Source of the DNA: an uncultured Agathobaculum sp.
GTDB lineage: Bacteria > Bacillota > Clostridia > Oscillospirales > Butyricicoccaceae
Length of the DNA stretch: 37,588 bases
NCBI RefSeq assembly: GCF_944384765.1
Contig: NZ_CALWUM010000023.1
Location: 1 to 37,588, forward strand
Direction of reading: 5' to 3'
The position numbers and the translations under genes were made by a program. Shown here in pieces: positions 1-8,128 of the stretch. Each line of letters begins with the position of its first letter. The first letter of the stretch is position 1. Under the pieces are notes generated by a model. The model was not told the DNA's origin, searched no databases, and saw only the letters and a list, made by a program, of their open reading frames with translations.

Positions 1-23
1 GTAGCTTAGGCACGAGATGGAGG

Positions 24-50
24 GAAAGCCGGACTGGCTGCCCGGCTTTC
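24..50 (+). other. Intergenic hairpin upstream of obgE
   Basis: A 9-bp inverted repeat (GAAAGCCGG at 24-32, CCGGCTTTC at 42-50) with a 9-nt loop lies between the window start and the obgE ribosome binding site. It is not followed by a clean T-run, so it is a poor terminator candidate; it may be an RNA-processing or partial-termination structure between the upstream gene (often rpmA in this phylum, not visible here) and obgE. Confidence 0.4.
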
Positions 51-83
51 CTGTCCGAATTTATTGTAATAGGAGGACTACCA

Positions 84-1358
84 ATGTTTATTGACGTTGC
101 GAAGATTAAGATCGTCTCCGGCAAGGGCGGCGACGGCAAGGTCGGCTTCCATCGTGAGAAGTACAACGCCTCCGGCGGGCCGGACGGCGGCGACGGCGGC
201 CGCGGCGGCTCGGTCATCTTCAAGGTGGATGACAATCTCTCCACCCTGATGGACTTCCGCTATAAGAAGAAATATGTGGCCGCTGCAGGCGAAAACGGCG
301 GCAGCAACCGCTGCAAGGGCAAGGACGGCGCCAATCTGGTCATCCGCGTGCCGCGCGGCACGGTCATCCGCGACCAGAAGACCGGCCAGATCATCAAGGA
401 CCTGTCGGACGATGAGCCGTTCGTCGCAGCCAAGGGCGGCAACGGCGGCTGGGGCAACATGCACTTCGCCACCCCGACCCGCCAGGCGCCGCGCTTTGCC
501 AAGCCCGGTCAGCCGGGCGTTGAGCGCGACATCGTGCTCGAGCTCAAGCTGCTGGCGGATGTGGGCCTGGTCGGCTTCCCGAATGTGGGCAAGTCCACGC
601 TGCTCTCTATGGTGTCGGCAGCGCGGCCCAAGATCGCCAACTATCACTTCACGACCCTGGTGCCCAATCTGGGCGTGGTCTCGGTGGGCGAGGAGCAGAG
701 CTTTGTCATGGCAGACATCCCGGGCATCATCGAGGGCGCAAGCGAAGGCGCCGGCCTGGGCCATGATTTTCTGCGCCACATCGACCGCTGCCGCCTGCTG
801 CTGCATCTGGTGGATGCGGCGGGCAGCGAGGGCCGCGACCCGCTGGACGACATCGAGAAGATCAACGCCGAGCTTGCGGGATACAGCGAATTTCTTGCCG
901 CCAGACCGCAGATCATCGTGGCCAACAAGGTCGATCTGCTGGGCGACGACCGCGAGCCGGTCGAGAAACTGCGCCGCTATGCGGAGGAGCACGGCTTTCA
1001 GTTTGCCGAGCTGTCCGCGGCGACAAATCAGGGCGTGCGCGAGCTGATGCGCATGACGTGGAACGCCCTGCAGGAGCTGCCGCCGGTGTTTGTCTACGAG
1101 CCGGAGTTCGTCGAGACGCCGGAGGAGAGCGCGGGTACGCGCGACTGGACGGTCGAAAAGGTCGAGGACTACTATGTCGTTTCGGGCGCATGGGTGGACA
1201 AGATCATGGGCTCGGTCAATGTGGACGATTACGAGTCCCGCCAGTATATGGACCGTATGCTCAAAAGCGCGGGCGTATACGACAAGCTCGAGGAGATGGG
1301 CGTGCAGGAGGGCGACTTTGTCGTCATCGGCGACCTGGAATTCGAGTACGTTTACTGA
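84..1358 (+). CDS. obgE: GTPase Obg (Obg/CgtA, 50S assembly and stress GTPase)
   Basis: 424 residues, the usual full length. Residues 1-158 form the glycine-rich Obg fold. The G domain follows with P-loop GFPNVGKST (164-172), G3 DIPG (211-214), G4 NKVD (281-284) and an SAA G5-like motif. The last ~75 residues match the OCT domain found in Gram-positive Obg. Obg binds the 50S subunit, acts in its late assembly and in (p)ppGpp-linked stress signalling. The ATG at 84 is chosen because an AGGAGG site (71-76) sits 7 nt upstream. A strong terminator follows directly, so the gene ends its transcription unit; any genes upstream in the unit lie outside the window. Confidence 0.97.
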   Translation: MFIDVAKIKIVSGKGGDGKVGFHREKYNASGGPDGGDGGRGGSVIFKVDDNLSTLMDFRYKKKYVAAAGENGGSNRCKGKDGANLVIRVPRGTVIRDQKTGQIIKDLSDDEPFVAAKGGNGGWGNMHFATPTRQAPRFAKPGQPGVERDIVLELKLLADVGLVGFPNVGKSTLLSMVSAARPKIANYHFTTLVPNLGVVSVGEEQSFVMADIPGIIEGASEGAGLGHDFLRHIDRCRLLLHLVDAAGSEGRDPLDDIEKINAELAGYSEFLAARPQIIVANKVDLLGDDREPVEKLRRYAEEHGFQFAELSAATNQGVRELMRMTWNALQELPPVFVYEPEFVETPEESAGTRDWTVEKVEDYYVVSGAWVDKIMGSVNVDDYESRQYMDRMLKSAGVYDKLEEMGVQEGDFVVIGDLEFEYVY

Positions 1359-1372
1359 TGGATGTTTTGCAG

Positions 1373-1412
1373 GGTCTGTTTGCCGTTCGCGGCAGGCAGA
1401 CCTTGTATTTTT
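1373..1412 (+). terminator. Intrinsic terminator of obgE
   Basis: A 13-bp stem (1373-1385 with 1390-1402, two G-T pairs) closes on a TTCG tetraloop and is followed by TTGTATTTTT. It lies 15 nt after the obgE stop codon. Confidence 0.9.
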
Positions 1413-1518
1413 CTGCACAAAAATGGCAAATAACGCCGCCTGTTGCGCACTGTGAAACGGCTGTATACAAACCTGCGTTAAAATACTGACAAATTACAAA
1501 ATTACCGTAAATTATCTC

Positions 1519-1547
1519 TTTACAACGCGCATAAATTCCTGTATTCT
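1519..1547 (+). promoter_or_regulatory. Sigma-A type promoter of the [FeFe] hydrogenase gene
   Basis: -35 TTTACA (1519-1524), 17-bp spacer, -10 TATTCT (1542-1547). It sits about 90 nt upstream of the hydrogenase start in an AT-rich stretch (1413-1637) that holds no other gene. I saw no convincing Rex-type operator in this stretch. Confidence 0.7.
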
Positions 1548-1637
1548 GATATTAAGGACACGTATGCCCCGGGCAGGGCGGCGTGTATAGATGTATTTCA
1601 TCCAATATCATTTTTTTACAAGGGGGATATTGTAATT

Positions 1638-3164
1638 ATGAGAGGCGTAGAGACCCGCATTCAGGAGATCCGCCGCAAGATTTTCCGCGAAGTGGCGCGC
1701 ATGGCCTACCATACTGAGTGGCCGACCGACCGCCGCATCGAGGCGCTCCCGTACGAGATCGTTCCGGGTGAAGTCGGCAACTACCGCAACGACATCTTCC
1801 TCGAACGCGCGATCGTCGGCGAGCGGCTGCGTCTGGCGATGGGTCTGCCCTGCCGCAACGCGGCCGAGCACTCCCCGGTGTCGGACAATATCGAAGCTGC
1901 GACCCGTGAGGAGACCTACTACACCCCGCCGCTGATCAACATCATCAAGTTTGCCTGCAACGCCTGCAAGGAAAATGAGGTCATGGTGACCGAGGGTTGC
2001 CAGGGCTGCCTGGCGCACCCGTGCGTTGAGGTATGCCCCAAGGGCGCGATCACGCTCGACCGCTACAACGGCCGTTCGCACATCGATCAGGAAAAATGCA
2101 TCAAGTGCGGCCGCTGCATCGACGTATGCGCCTATCACGCGATCATCAAGCAGGAGCGCCCGTGCGCCGCGGCCTGCGGCATGGACGCGATCCACAGCGA
2201 CAAGAACGGCAAGGCGGATATCGATTACGACAAGTGCGTATCCTGCGGCCAGTGCCTGGTCAACTGCCCGTTCGGCGCGATTGCGGACAAGTCCCAGATC
2301 TTCCAGGTGATCCGCGCGATCCAGGCGGGCGAGCGCGTTTATGCGGCAGTTGCCCCGGCGTTCGTCGGCCAGTTCGGCCCCAAGGTCACCCCGGGCAAGC
2401 TGCGCGCCGCCATGCGTCAGCTCGGCTTTGCGGACGTATTTGAGGTCGCGGTCGGCGCAGACCTGTGCGCCGCACAGGAGGCAGAGGACTTTATCGAGGA
2501 AGTGCCGGAGAAGCTGCCCTTCATGGGTACTTCGTGCTGCCCGGCCTGGTCCATGATGGCAAAGAAGCTGTTCCCCGATCAGGCGAACTGCATCTCCATG
2601 GCCCTGACCCCGATGACCCTGACCGCGCGCCTGATCAAGCACCATCATCAGGGCGACGCCAAGGTCTGCTTTATCGGCCCGTGCGCGGCAAAGAAGCTCG
2701 AGGCCATGCGCAAGGACGTGCGCAGCGAGGTGGACTTTGTGCTCACCTTCGAGGAAATGGTCGGCATTTTCGACGCGCGCCATGTTGATCTGGAAACTCT
2801 CAAGGAAGACCCGCACGGCGTCAACGACGCTTCGACCGACGGCCGTAACTTTGCAGTTTCGGGCGGCGTTGCCAATGCGGTGGTCAACGTAATCAAGGAG
2901 AAGTACCCGGACCGCGAGGTCAAGGTCACCAACGCAGAGGGCCTGCGCGAGTGCCGCAAGATGATGATGGCGGCCAAGGCCGGCAAGTTTAACGGCTATC
3001 TGCTCGAGGGTATGGCTTGCCCGGGCGGCTGTGTTGCGGGCGCGGGCACCATGCAGCCCATCAAGAAATCCGCGGCGCAGGTCGGCCTGTACGCCAAGCA
3101 GGCGGAACACGCCACCGCGTCCGGCACCGAATACGTCAAGGAGCTGGACAAGCTCGTCGACTGA
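1638..3164 (+). CDS. [FeFe] hydrogenase, group-B-like, with N-terminal [4Fe-4S] domains
   Basis: 508 residues. The N-terminal half carries a run of cysteine clusters: C107/C110/C121/C124/C129/C133, C154/C157/C160/C164, C176/C180 and C200/C203/C206/C210, consistent with several [4Fe-4S] clusters. The H-cluster domain follows with L1 TSCCPAW (C300, C301), L2 GPCAAKKLE (C349) and L3 EGMACPGGC (C461, C465). By family comparison C301, C349, C461 and C465 ligate the H-cluster and C300 is the proton-relay cysteine. The GPCAAKK and EGMACPGGC forms resemble group B enzymes more than classical HydA (from memory). It probably takes electrons from ferredoxin in the cytosol. SD AGGGGG (1621-1626) precedes ATG 1638. 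It is a single-gene unit with its own promoter and terminator; no maturase or NADH-linked partner subunit is adjacent. Confidence 0.93.
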   Translation: MRGVETRIQEIRRKIFREVARMAYHTEWPTDRRIEALPYEIVPGEVGNYRNDIFLERAIVGERLRLAMGLPCRNAAEHSPVSDNIEAATREETYYTPPLINIIKFACNACKENEVMVTEGCQGCLAHPCVEVCPKGAITLDRYNGRSHIDQEKCIKCGRCIDVCAYHAIIKQERPCAAACGMDAIHSDKNGKADIDYDKCVSCGQCLVNCPFGAIADKSQIFQVIRAIQAGERVYAAVAPAFVGQFGPKVTPGKLRAAMRQLGFADVFEVAVGADLCAAQEAEDFIEEVPEKLPFMGTSCCPAWSMMAKKLFPDQANCISMALTPMTLTARLIKHHHQGDAKVCFIGPCAAKKLEAMRKDVRSEVDFVLTFEEMVGIFDARHVDLETLKEDPHGVNDASTDGRNFAVSGGVANAVVNVIKEKYPDREVKVTNAEGLRECRKMMMAAKAGKFNGYLLEGMACPGGCVAGAGTMQPIKKSAAQVGLYAKQAEHATASGTEYVKELDKLVD

Positions 3165-3183
3165 CGGAATACGTATACCAAAC

Positions 3184-3214
3184 AAAAAGCTCCGCCCTCG
3201 GGCGGAGCTTTTTT
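3184..3214. terminator. Bidirectional terminator between hydrogenase gene and pepF
   Basis: GCTCCGCC (3189-3196) pairs with GGCGGAGC (3201-3208) over a CTCG loop, with five A before and six T after the stem. It can stop the hydrogenase transcript on the plus strand and the pepF transcript on the minus strand, whose stop codon is at 3235. Confidence 0.92.
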
Positions 3215-3234
3215 GCGGTTGGGGGGCAGGCAGC

Positions 3235-5034
3235 TCAGGCGAGCAGCTGCTCCATCTCGGTAATCAGGCTGTCGAACAGCCGGGTCGCGTCCTCAATGGG
3301 CGCGGGGGTCGCCATATCCACGCCCGCGCCGCGCAGCAGCGTGACCGGGTCGGCCGAGCAGCCACCGGACAGGAAGCCCAGGTAGTCGCGCACCGCCGGT
3401 GCGCCCTCGCGCAAAATACGGCGCGACAGCGCGATCGCCGCGGCGTAGCCGGTGGCGTACTGATAGACGTAGTAATCGTAATAGAAGTGCGGGATGCGCG
3501 CCCACTCGAGCGCGATCTCGTCGTCCACGACCATATCCGGGCCGAAATACTGCTCATTGAGCTGCTTGTAAAGCGCGCACAGCGCCTCGGCGGTCGTGCC
3601 TTCGCCGCGCTGGGTCATTTCGTTCACTTTCAGCTCAAACTCCGCGAACATGGTCTGGCGGTACAGCGTGCCGCGGAACTGCTCGAGAAAGTGGTTGATG
3701 AGATAGGCGCGCTGCTTTTTGTCCTCCGTGACCGAGAGCAGGTATTCCATCAGCAGCGCCTCGTTGCAGGTCGAGGCGACCTCAGCGACAAAGATCACAT
3801 AGTCCTGATACGCGGTCGGCTGGTTTTTGTTCGACAGATAGGAGTGGATCGCGTGGCCCATCTCGTGCACCAGCGTAAACACATCGTCCAGCGTGCCCTT
3901 GAAGTTCAGCAGCACATAGGGGTGCACGCGCGCGCCTGCGGAATACGCGCCCGAGCGCTTGCCCTCGTTTTCATATACGTCGATCCAGCCGTTTGCAAAG
4001 CCCTCGCGCAGGATGGCGAGATAGTCCTCGCCGAGCGGGGCGAGCGCTTTGAGCGCGATCTCCTTGGCCTCGTCAAAGGTGAAGTGCATGTCCACGCCCT
4101 CGACCACCGGGACGTACAGGTCGTACATATGCAGCTCGTCCAGGCCGAGCAGGCGGCGGCGCAGGCCGACATAGCGGTACATGGGTGCAAACGAGCGGTG
4201 TACCGCGTCGATCAGGTTGCGGTAGATCTGCGGGTCGACCTCGTTGCCATCGAGCGCAGCGTCCAGCGTGGAAGGGTAGCGGCGCGCGTTCGCAAAGAAC
4301 AGCAGCTGCTTCATCTGAGCGGACAGAGTCGCGGCGGCGGTGTTGCGGAACTGGCCGTACACCGAGTAGAGCGCATCAAACGCGGATTTGCGCAGGGTGC
4401 GGTCGTAGGACTGCATGAGCGGGATATAGGTGCCGTGCGTGACCGGATGGCGCTTGCCGTCCCGGTCCACCGCGTCCGGGAAGCGCAGGTCCGCGTCCGC
4501 GAGCATGGAGTAGATGTCGTCCGGGCTGGCCGCCATTTCGCCCGCCGCGGCGAGCAGGGCCTCCTCCTTGTCCGAGAGCACATGGTCACGGCGGCGGCGC
4601 ACGCGGTCGATCACCAGACGGTAATTTTCAAGCGCAGGCGCCTCGCGGTAGAAGCGGGCGAGCGTATCGTCGTCGATCGCGAGCAGCTCGGGCGTTTCAA
4701 AGGCGCCGGCGGACTGCAGTTCGACCGCGAGCCGGGTCACCTGGCTGACCATCTCCTGATAGGCGGCCACGCGGGTGTCCTCGTCGCTTTTGCGCTGGGC
4801 GTAGTGCACGAGCGCGTCAAAGTCCAGCGTGAGCGCGTCGTCCAGCTGGAAAAACGAAAGCAGCGTCTCGCCGCTCTCGCCCAGCCGGCCGCGGTAGGCC
4901 GCGATGCGCGGTACATACTCCTTTGCCGCGGCAAGCGCTGTGCGCCAGTCGTCGTCGGTTGCAAACAGGTCGTGGATTGCCCACTTGTCCTTGTCCGGCA
5001 CGTCTGCGCGCGCCGGGATACGGATCGGTTCCAT
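3235..5034 (-). CDS. pepF: Oligoendopeptidase F (M3 family zinc metallopeptidase)
   Basis: 599 residues, normal for PepF. The M3 zinc motif HEMGH is at 390-394 (catalytic E391) and the third ligand is E418 in the AEVAST segment, both typical of PepF rather than thimet oligopeptidases. No signal peptide is visible, so it should act in the cytosol on peptides of about 7-17 residues. The reading frame extends upstream, but ATG at 5034 has a good GGAAGG site at 5042-5047 and gives the family-like start MEPIRIPARADVPDKDKW. The gene stands alone, convergent with the hydrogenase gene and divergent from rimO. Confidence 0.95.
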   Translation of the reverse strand: MEPIRIPARADVPDKDKWAIHDLFATDDDWRTALAAAKEYVPRIAAYRGRLGESGETLLSFFQLDDALTLDFDALVHYAQRKSDEDTRVAAYQEMVSQVTRLAVELQSAGAFETPELLAIDDDTLARFYREAPALENYRLVIDRVRRRRDHVLSDKEEALLAAAGEMAASPDDIYSMLADADLRFPDAVDRDGKRHPVTHGTYIPLMQSYDRTLRKSAFDALYSVYGQFRNTAAATLSAQMKQLLFFANARRYPSTLDAALDGNEVDPQIYRNLIDAVHRSFAPMYRYVGLRRRLLGLDELHMYDLYVPVVEGVDMHFTFDEAKEIALKALAPLGEDYLAILREGFANGWIDVYENEGKRSGAYSAGARVHPYVLLNFKGTLDDVFTLVHEMGHAIHSYLSNKNQPTAYQDYVIFVAEVASTCNEALLMEYLLSVTEDKKQRAYLINHFLEQFRGTLYRQTMFAEFELKVNEMTQRGEGTTAEALCALYKQLNEQYFGPDMVVDDEIALEWARIPHFYYDYYVYQYATGYAAAIALSRRILREGAPAVRDYLGFLSGGCSADPVTLLRGAGVDMATPAPIEDATRLFDSLITEMEQLLA

Positions 5035-5074
5035 CGAAATCCTTCCTTTCGGGTGTGTTTTGCCTTTGCTTATT

Positions 5075-5103
5075 ATGATAGCCCATCCGGCAGGATTATG
5101 CAA
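5075..5103 (-). promoter_or_regulatory. Promoter of pepF
   Basis: Read on the minus strand: -35 TTGCAT (5103-5098), 17-bp spacer, -10 TATCAT (5080-5075), about 40 nt upstream of the pepF start. Confidence 0.65.
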
Positions 5104-5134
5104 GCAAAACACCGCCCGGCACGCAATCCGGTGA

Positions 5135-5163
5135 GTGACAAATCCCGCTTTGTAGTGTATAAT
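5135..5163 (+). promoter_or_regulatory. Promoter of rimO-pgsA
   Basis: -35 GTGACA (5135-5140), 17-bp spacer, -10 TATAAT (5158-5163). It is back to back with the pepF promoter and gives a short leader before rimO at 5201. Confidence 0.75.
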
Positions 5164-5200
5164 ATTCTAGGATTACAATGGGACAGAGAAGGAGAATTCC

Positions 5201-6532
5201 ATGCCGAAAATAGGACTGATTTCGCTCGGCTGCGCCAAAAACCTGGTGGACAGCGAGCATATGCTCGCCCTGCTGCGCGCGGCGGGCTGGGAGATTACCG
5301 AGGATATGGCCGAGGCCGACGTGGGCGTGGTCAACACCTGCGGGTTTATCGAGGCCGCAAAGAGCGAGGCCATCGAGACCATCCTCGACGTGGCGCAGTA
5401 CAAGCAGACCGGCAGGATGAAGGGCCTTGTGGTCACCGGCTGTCTGGTGCAGCGTTATGCGGAGGAAATGAAAACCGAACTGCCCGAGATCGACGCGCTG
5501 TGCGGCACGGGCAGCTATGAGAACATTGTGGACGCGGCCAATGCCGCGCTCGGCGGGCACAAGGCAGCTTATATGGCGGATATGGCCGCTGCCGCGCTCG
5601 AGGGCAGCCGCGACCGGCTCACCCCGCCCTACACCGCGTATTTCAAAATCGCAGAGGGCTGTTCCAACCGCTGCGGCTACTGCATCATCCCCAAGCTGCG
5701 CGGACCCTACCGCTCGCGTGAAATGGACGCGCTGCTCGAAGAAGCGCGCGGGCTGTCGGATGCGGGCGTCAAAGAGCTGATCGTCATTGCGCAGGACATC
5801 ACGAAATACGGGCTTGACCTGCCGGAGCACAAGCGCCTGCTGCCCGAACTGCTGCGCAGGCTGTGCGAGATGGACTTTACCTGGGTGCGCCTGCACTACC
5901 TCTACCCCGACCAGATCACGGACGAGCTGGTGGACGTGATTGCAAGCGAGCCAAAGATCGTCAAATACCTGGATATCCCGCTTCAGCACGTGTCGGGGCG
6001 CATCCTGCGCGCCATGCACCGCCCGGGCGACGGCGCGGAATTTGCGTCGCTGATCCAAAACCTGCGGCAGCGCATCCCCGGCCTCGTGCTGCGCACCAGC
6101 CTGATCGTCGGCCTGCCGGGCGAGACCGAGGAGGAATTTGCCGAGCTGTGCACCTTTTTGCAGCAAACGCAGATCGAGCGCGTGGGCGTGTTTGAGTTTT
6201 CGCCCGAGGAGGGCACGGAAGCCGCCGAACTGCCGGATCAGATCGACGCGGAGACCAAGGCCAACCGCCGCCTGATCGTCGAGGAGCTGCAATCGGGCGT
6301 GCTCGACGACTATAACACGTCCCGCCACGGCGAAGTGATGACCGTGTTGTGCGAAGGCTTTGACGACGAGCAGCAGCTCTGGTATGGCCGGACCTACGCC
6401 GATTCGGTCGAGGTGGACGGCCATGTGTACTTTGAAAGCGACGGCGAGCCGCAGGCGGGCGACTTTGTGCCTGTGCTCATCACGGAAAGCCTGGGGCCCG
6501 ATCTGCTCGGTGTTCAACAAAAGGGGGAATAA
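5201..6532 (+). CDS. rimO: Ribosomal protein S12 methylthiotransferase RimO (radical SAM)
   Basis: 443 residues. It has the three N-terminal UPF0004 cysteines for the auxiliary [4Fe-4S] cluster (C11 in LGCAKN, C47 in NTCGFI, C81 in TGCLVQRY), the radical-SAM CxxxCxxC motif (C154, C158, C161) and a C-terminal TRAM-like region. The NTCGFI..AKSEAI stretch separates RimO from the tRNA-modifying paralogue MiaB. RimO methylthiolates the conserved aspartate of ribosomal protein S12. AAGGAG precedes ATG 5201 at normal spacing. pgsA starts 2 nt after its stop codon, so the two are co-transcribed and probably translationally coupled. Confidence 0.96.
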   Translation: MPKIGLISLGCAKNLVDSEHMLALLRAAGWEITEDMAEADVGVVNTCGFIEAAKSEAIETILDVAQYKQTGRMKGLVVTGCLVQRYAEEMKTELPEIDALCGTGSYENIVDAANAALGGHKAAYMADMAAAALEGSRDRLTPPYTAYFKIAEGCSNRCGYCIIPKLRGPYRSREMDALLEEARGLSDAGVKELIVIAQDITKYGLDLPEHKRLLPELLRRLCEMDFTWVRLHYLYPDQITDELVDVIASEPKIVKYLDIPLQHVSGRILRAMHRPGDGAEFASLIQNLRQRIPGLVLRTSLIVGLPGETEEEFAELCTFLQQTQIERVGVFEFSPEEGTEAAELPDQIDAETKANRRLIVEELQSGVLDDYNTSRHGEVMTVLCEGFDDEQQLWYGRTYADSVEVDGHVYFESDGEPQAGDFVPVLITESLGPDLLGVQQKGE

Positions 6533-6534
6533 AA

Positions 6535-7233
6535 ATGACAACAGCCAACAAAATCACGCTCACCCGCATCTGCATGATCCCGTTTTTCCTGTATTTTGCC
6601 TCGCAGCCGATGCTTGTTTTTGATCAGGAGGCCTGGCAGAACAGCTTTCAAATCGAGACCTTCTTCCCTACAGCAACCGTTGTGGCGCTCGTGCTGTTCT
6701 GCGTAGCGTCATTCACCGACTTTCTGGACGGCTACGTTGCCCGCAAGTACAACCAGGTGACCGACTTCGGCAAGTTCGTCGACCCGCTCGCGGACAAGCT
6801 GCTGGTGACCTCGGCGCTCGTGCTGTTCGTCGGGCAGGGCGCGATGGCGGGCTGGATGGTGTGCGTCATCATCGCGCGCGAGCTGATCATCACCTCGCTG
6901 CGCGTGGTCGCGGCCAACAAGGGCCGTGTGCTCGCCGCAACATGGACGGGCAAGGTCAAGACCTGCGTGCAGATCGGCGGCATCATCGCGATTTATCTGT
7001 ATTATATCTTTATCGGTGCAGTCGGCAGCGGCGCGTTCGACTCGATGACGGTGTCGTCCGACGGCAGCTTCAGTGCGACCAGTACCGTGATGTTTCTCAC
7101 CGGGACGGACGGCTATCCGACGTTCGTGTACTTTGTCGGCTGGGTGATCACGCTTGTCACCATCTACTCGGGCTACGACTACCTGCGCAAGAACTGGGAC
7201 ATCATCAAGGACGGTGCGGTCAAGCAGAAATAA
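6535..7233 (+). CDS. pgsA: CDP-diacylglycerol--glycerol-3-phosphate 3-phosphatidyltransferase
   Basis: 232 residues, multi-spanning membrane protein. The CDP-alcohol phosphatidyltransferase motif D-x2-DG-x2-AR-x8-G-x3-D-x3-D is intact: D62, D65, G66, A69, R70, G79, D83, D87. It makes phosphatidylglycerol phosphate, the first committed step to phosphatidylglycerol and cardiolipin. It is about 40-50 residues longer than typical PgsA; the extra length lies in the segment after residue ~25 and in a Ser/Thr/Gly-rich loop before the last membrane helix. The start lies 2 nt behind rimO, with its ribosome binding site (AAGGGGGA) overlapping the rimO 3' end. Confidence 0.95.
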   Translation: MTTANKITLTRICMIPFFLYFASQPMLVFDQEAWQNSFQIETFFPTATVVALVLFCVASFTDFLDGYVARKYNQVTDFGKFVDPLADKLLVTSALVLFVGQGAMAGWMVCVIIARELIITSLRVVAANKGRVLAATWTGKVKTCVQIGGIIAIYLYYIFIGAVGSGAFDSMTVSSDGSFSATSTVMFLTGTDGYPTFVYFVGWVITLVTIYSGYDYLRKNWDIIKDGAVKQK

Positions 7234-7305
7234 ACCGCCGGAACCACGTCCGGTTGAACCTGCGGCATATGCGCTGCGGCGCAAAAGATTTTTTTCAACA
7301 AGCTG

Positions 7306-7337
7306 AGAGGCCGGAAGCATTCCGGCCCCTCTTTTTT
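7306..7337 (+). terminator. Intrinsic terminator of rimO-pgsA
   Basis: A hairpin with arms GGCCGGAA and TTCCGGCC plus outer AGA/TCT pairing across a 2-nt bulge, loop GCA, followed by a T-run ending at 7337. Confidence 0.85.
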
Positions 7338-7359
7338 GCATCCATCTGTTGCGGCATCG

Positions 7360-7368
7360 TGGTATAAT
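7360..7368 (+). promoter_or_regulatory. Extended -10 promoter of the esterase-fold gene
   Basis: TGGTATAAT (7360-7368) is a TGn-extended -10. No good -35 lies at 16-18 bp; a TTGCAT at 7336-7341 is 21 bp away. The gene starts 25 nt downstream. Confidence 0.6.
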
Positions 7369-7392
7369 GGAACCCGAAAGGGGAGGAACAGT

Positions 7393-8064
7393 ATGGAACA
7401 GCGTATCCTGACCGCCGGGCCCTGCCGGCTGGACTGCCGCCTGCCGATGGGCGCGGTGCGGCGGGTGATTTATTTGCACAGCCCTGTGGAAAACCGCGCG
7501 CTACCGGCGGACCTGCTCGAGCAGGCCGGGGCCGCGCTCGTGTGCATCACAGGCGAGGACTGGAACCGCGACCTGACCCCGTGGCCGGCCGCGCGGGTGT
7601 TCCCAAAGGGGGAGGACTTCGGCGGCGGGGCGGCGGCTTATCTGCGCACGCTGCTGGACACGGTTTTACCCCTTGCCGCGCACAGCCTGCCGGTTGGGGA
7701 CGCGCCGCGCGCGCTCGCCGGGGTGTCGCTCTCAGGGCTGTTCGCAGTCTATGCCGCGCATTGTACGGACGCCTTTGACCGCATTTGTTCGATCTCGGGC
7801 TCGCTCTGGTATGATGGGTTTTTGGATTTTATGGCGCGCACGCCGGTCTCGCCCGCAGTTGGGCGGGCGTATCTCTCGGTCGGCAGCCGGGAGAAAAACG
7901 CCGGAAACCCGCGCATGCGCCGGGTGGAGGACTGCACCCGGCAGGCTGCGGCGCGCCTGCGGCAGCAGGGGGTGGACGTCCGCATGGAGATCAACCCCGG
8001 CAGCCATTTTGCCGACGCGGACGCACGCCTGCGCAAGGGGCTGGCCGCCCTGCTGGAAGAGTAA
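7393..8064 (+). CDS. Alpha/beta-hydrolase fold protein, putative esterase
   Basis: 223 residues. It resembles the small esterase D/enterochelin-esterase-like group: nucleophile elbow GVSLSG with S112, a YLSVGSREKN strand-loop where the acidic residue of the triad is expected, and H205 in NPGSH. There is no signal peptide, so it is cytosolic. The substrate cannot be told from the sequence. ATG 7393 is chosen over an upstream in-frame ATG because AAAGGGGAGG (7377-7386) sits at the right distance and the promoter -10 would overlap the longer form. It is a single-gene unit between two strong terminators. Confidence 0.75.
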   Translation: MEQRILTAGPCRLDCRLPMGAVRRVIYLHSPVENRALPADLLEQAGAALVCITGEDWNRDLTPWPAARVFPKGEDFGGGAAAYLRTLLDTVLPLAAHSLPVGDAPRALAGVSLSGLFAVYAAHCTDAFDRICSISGSLWYDGFLDFMARTPVSPAVGRAYLSVGSREKNAGNPRMRRVEDCTRQAAARLRQQGVDVRMEINPGSHFADADARLRKGLAALLEE

Positions 8065-8068
8065 AATG

Positions 8069-8108
8069 GAAAAACAGCTGCAAATCGCAAAGATTGCAGC
8101 TGTTTTTT
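8069..8108. terminator. Bidirectional terminator, esterase gene / FNT gene
   Basis: AAAACAGCTGCA pairs with TGCAGCTGTTTT, extended by ATC/GAT across a bulged A, loop GCAAA. A-run before and T-run after, so it serves both convergent genes. Confidence 0.9.
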
Positions 8109-8128
8109 GCAGAAATCGGGGCGTTCTG

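Noticed and set aside
1..9. Possible last codons of an upstream gene (V-A-stop)
   Set aside because: Nine bases are too few to support a partial gene.
1608..3185. 525-codon open frame opposite the hydrogenase gene
   Set aside because: Antisense shadow; the sense strand carries all H-cluster motifs.
3031..5520. 829-codon open frame on the plus strand antisense to pepF
   Set aside because: It overlaps pepF fully, has no ribosome binding site or family pattern, and is rich in Arg/Ala/His/Val as expected of the antisense of a GC-rich gene.
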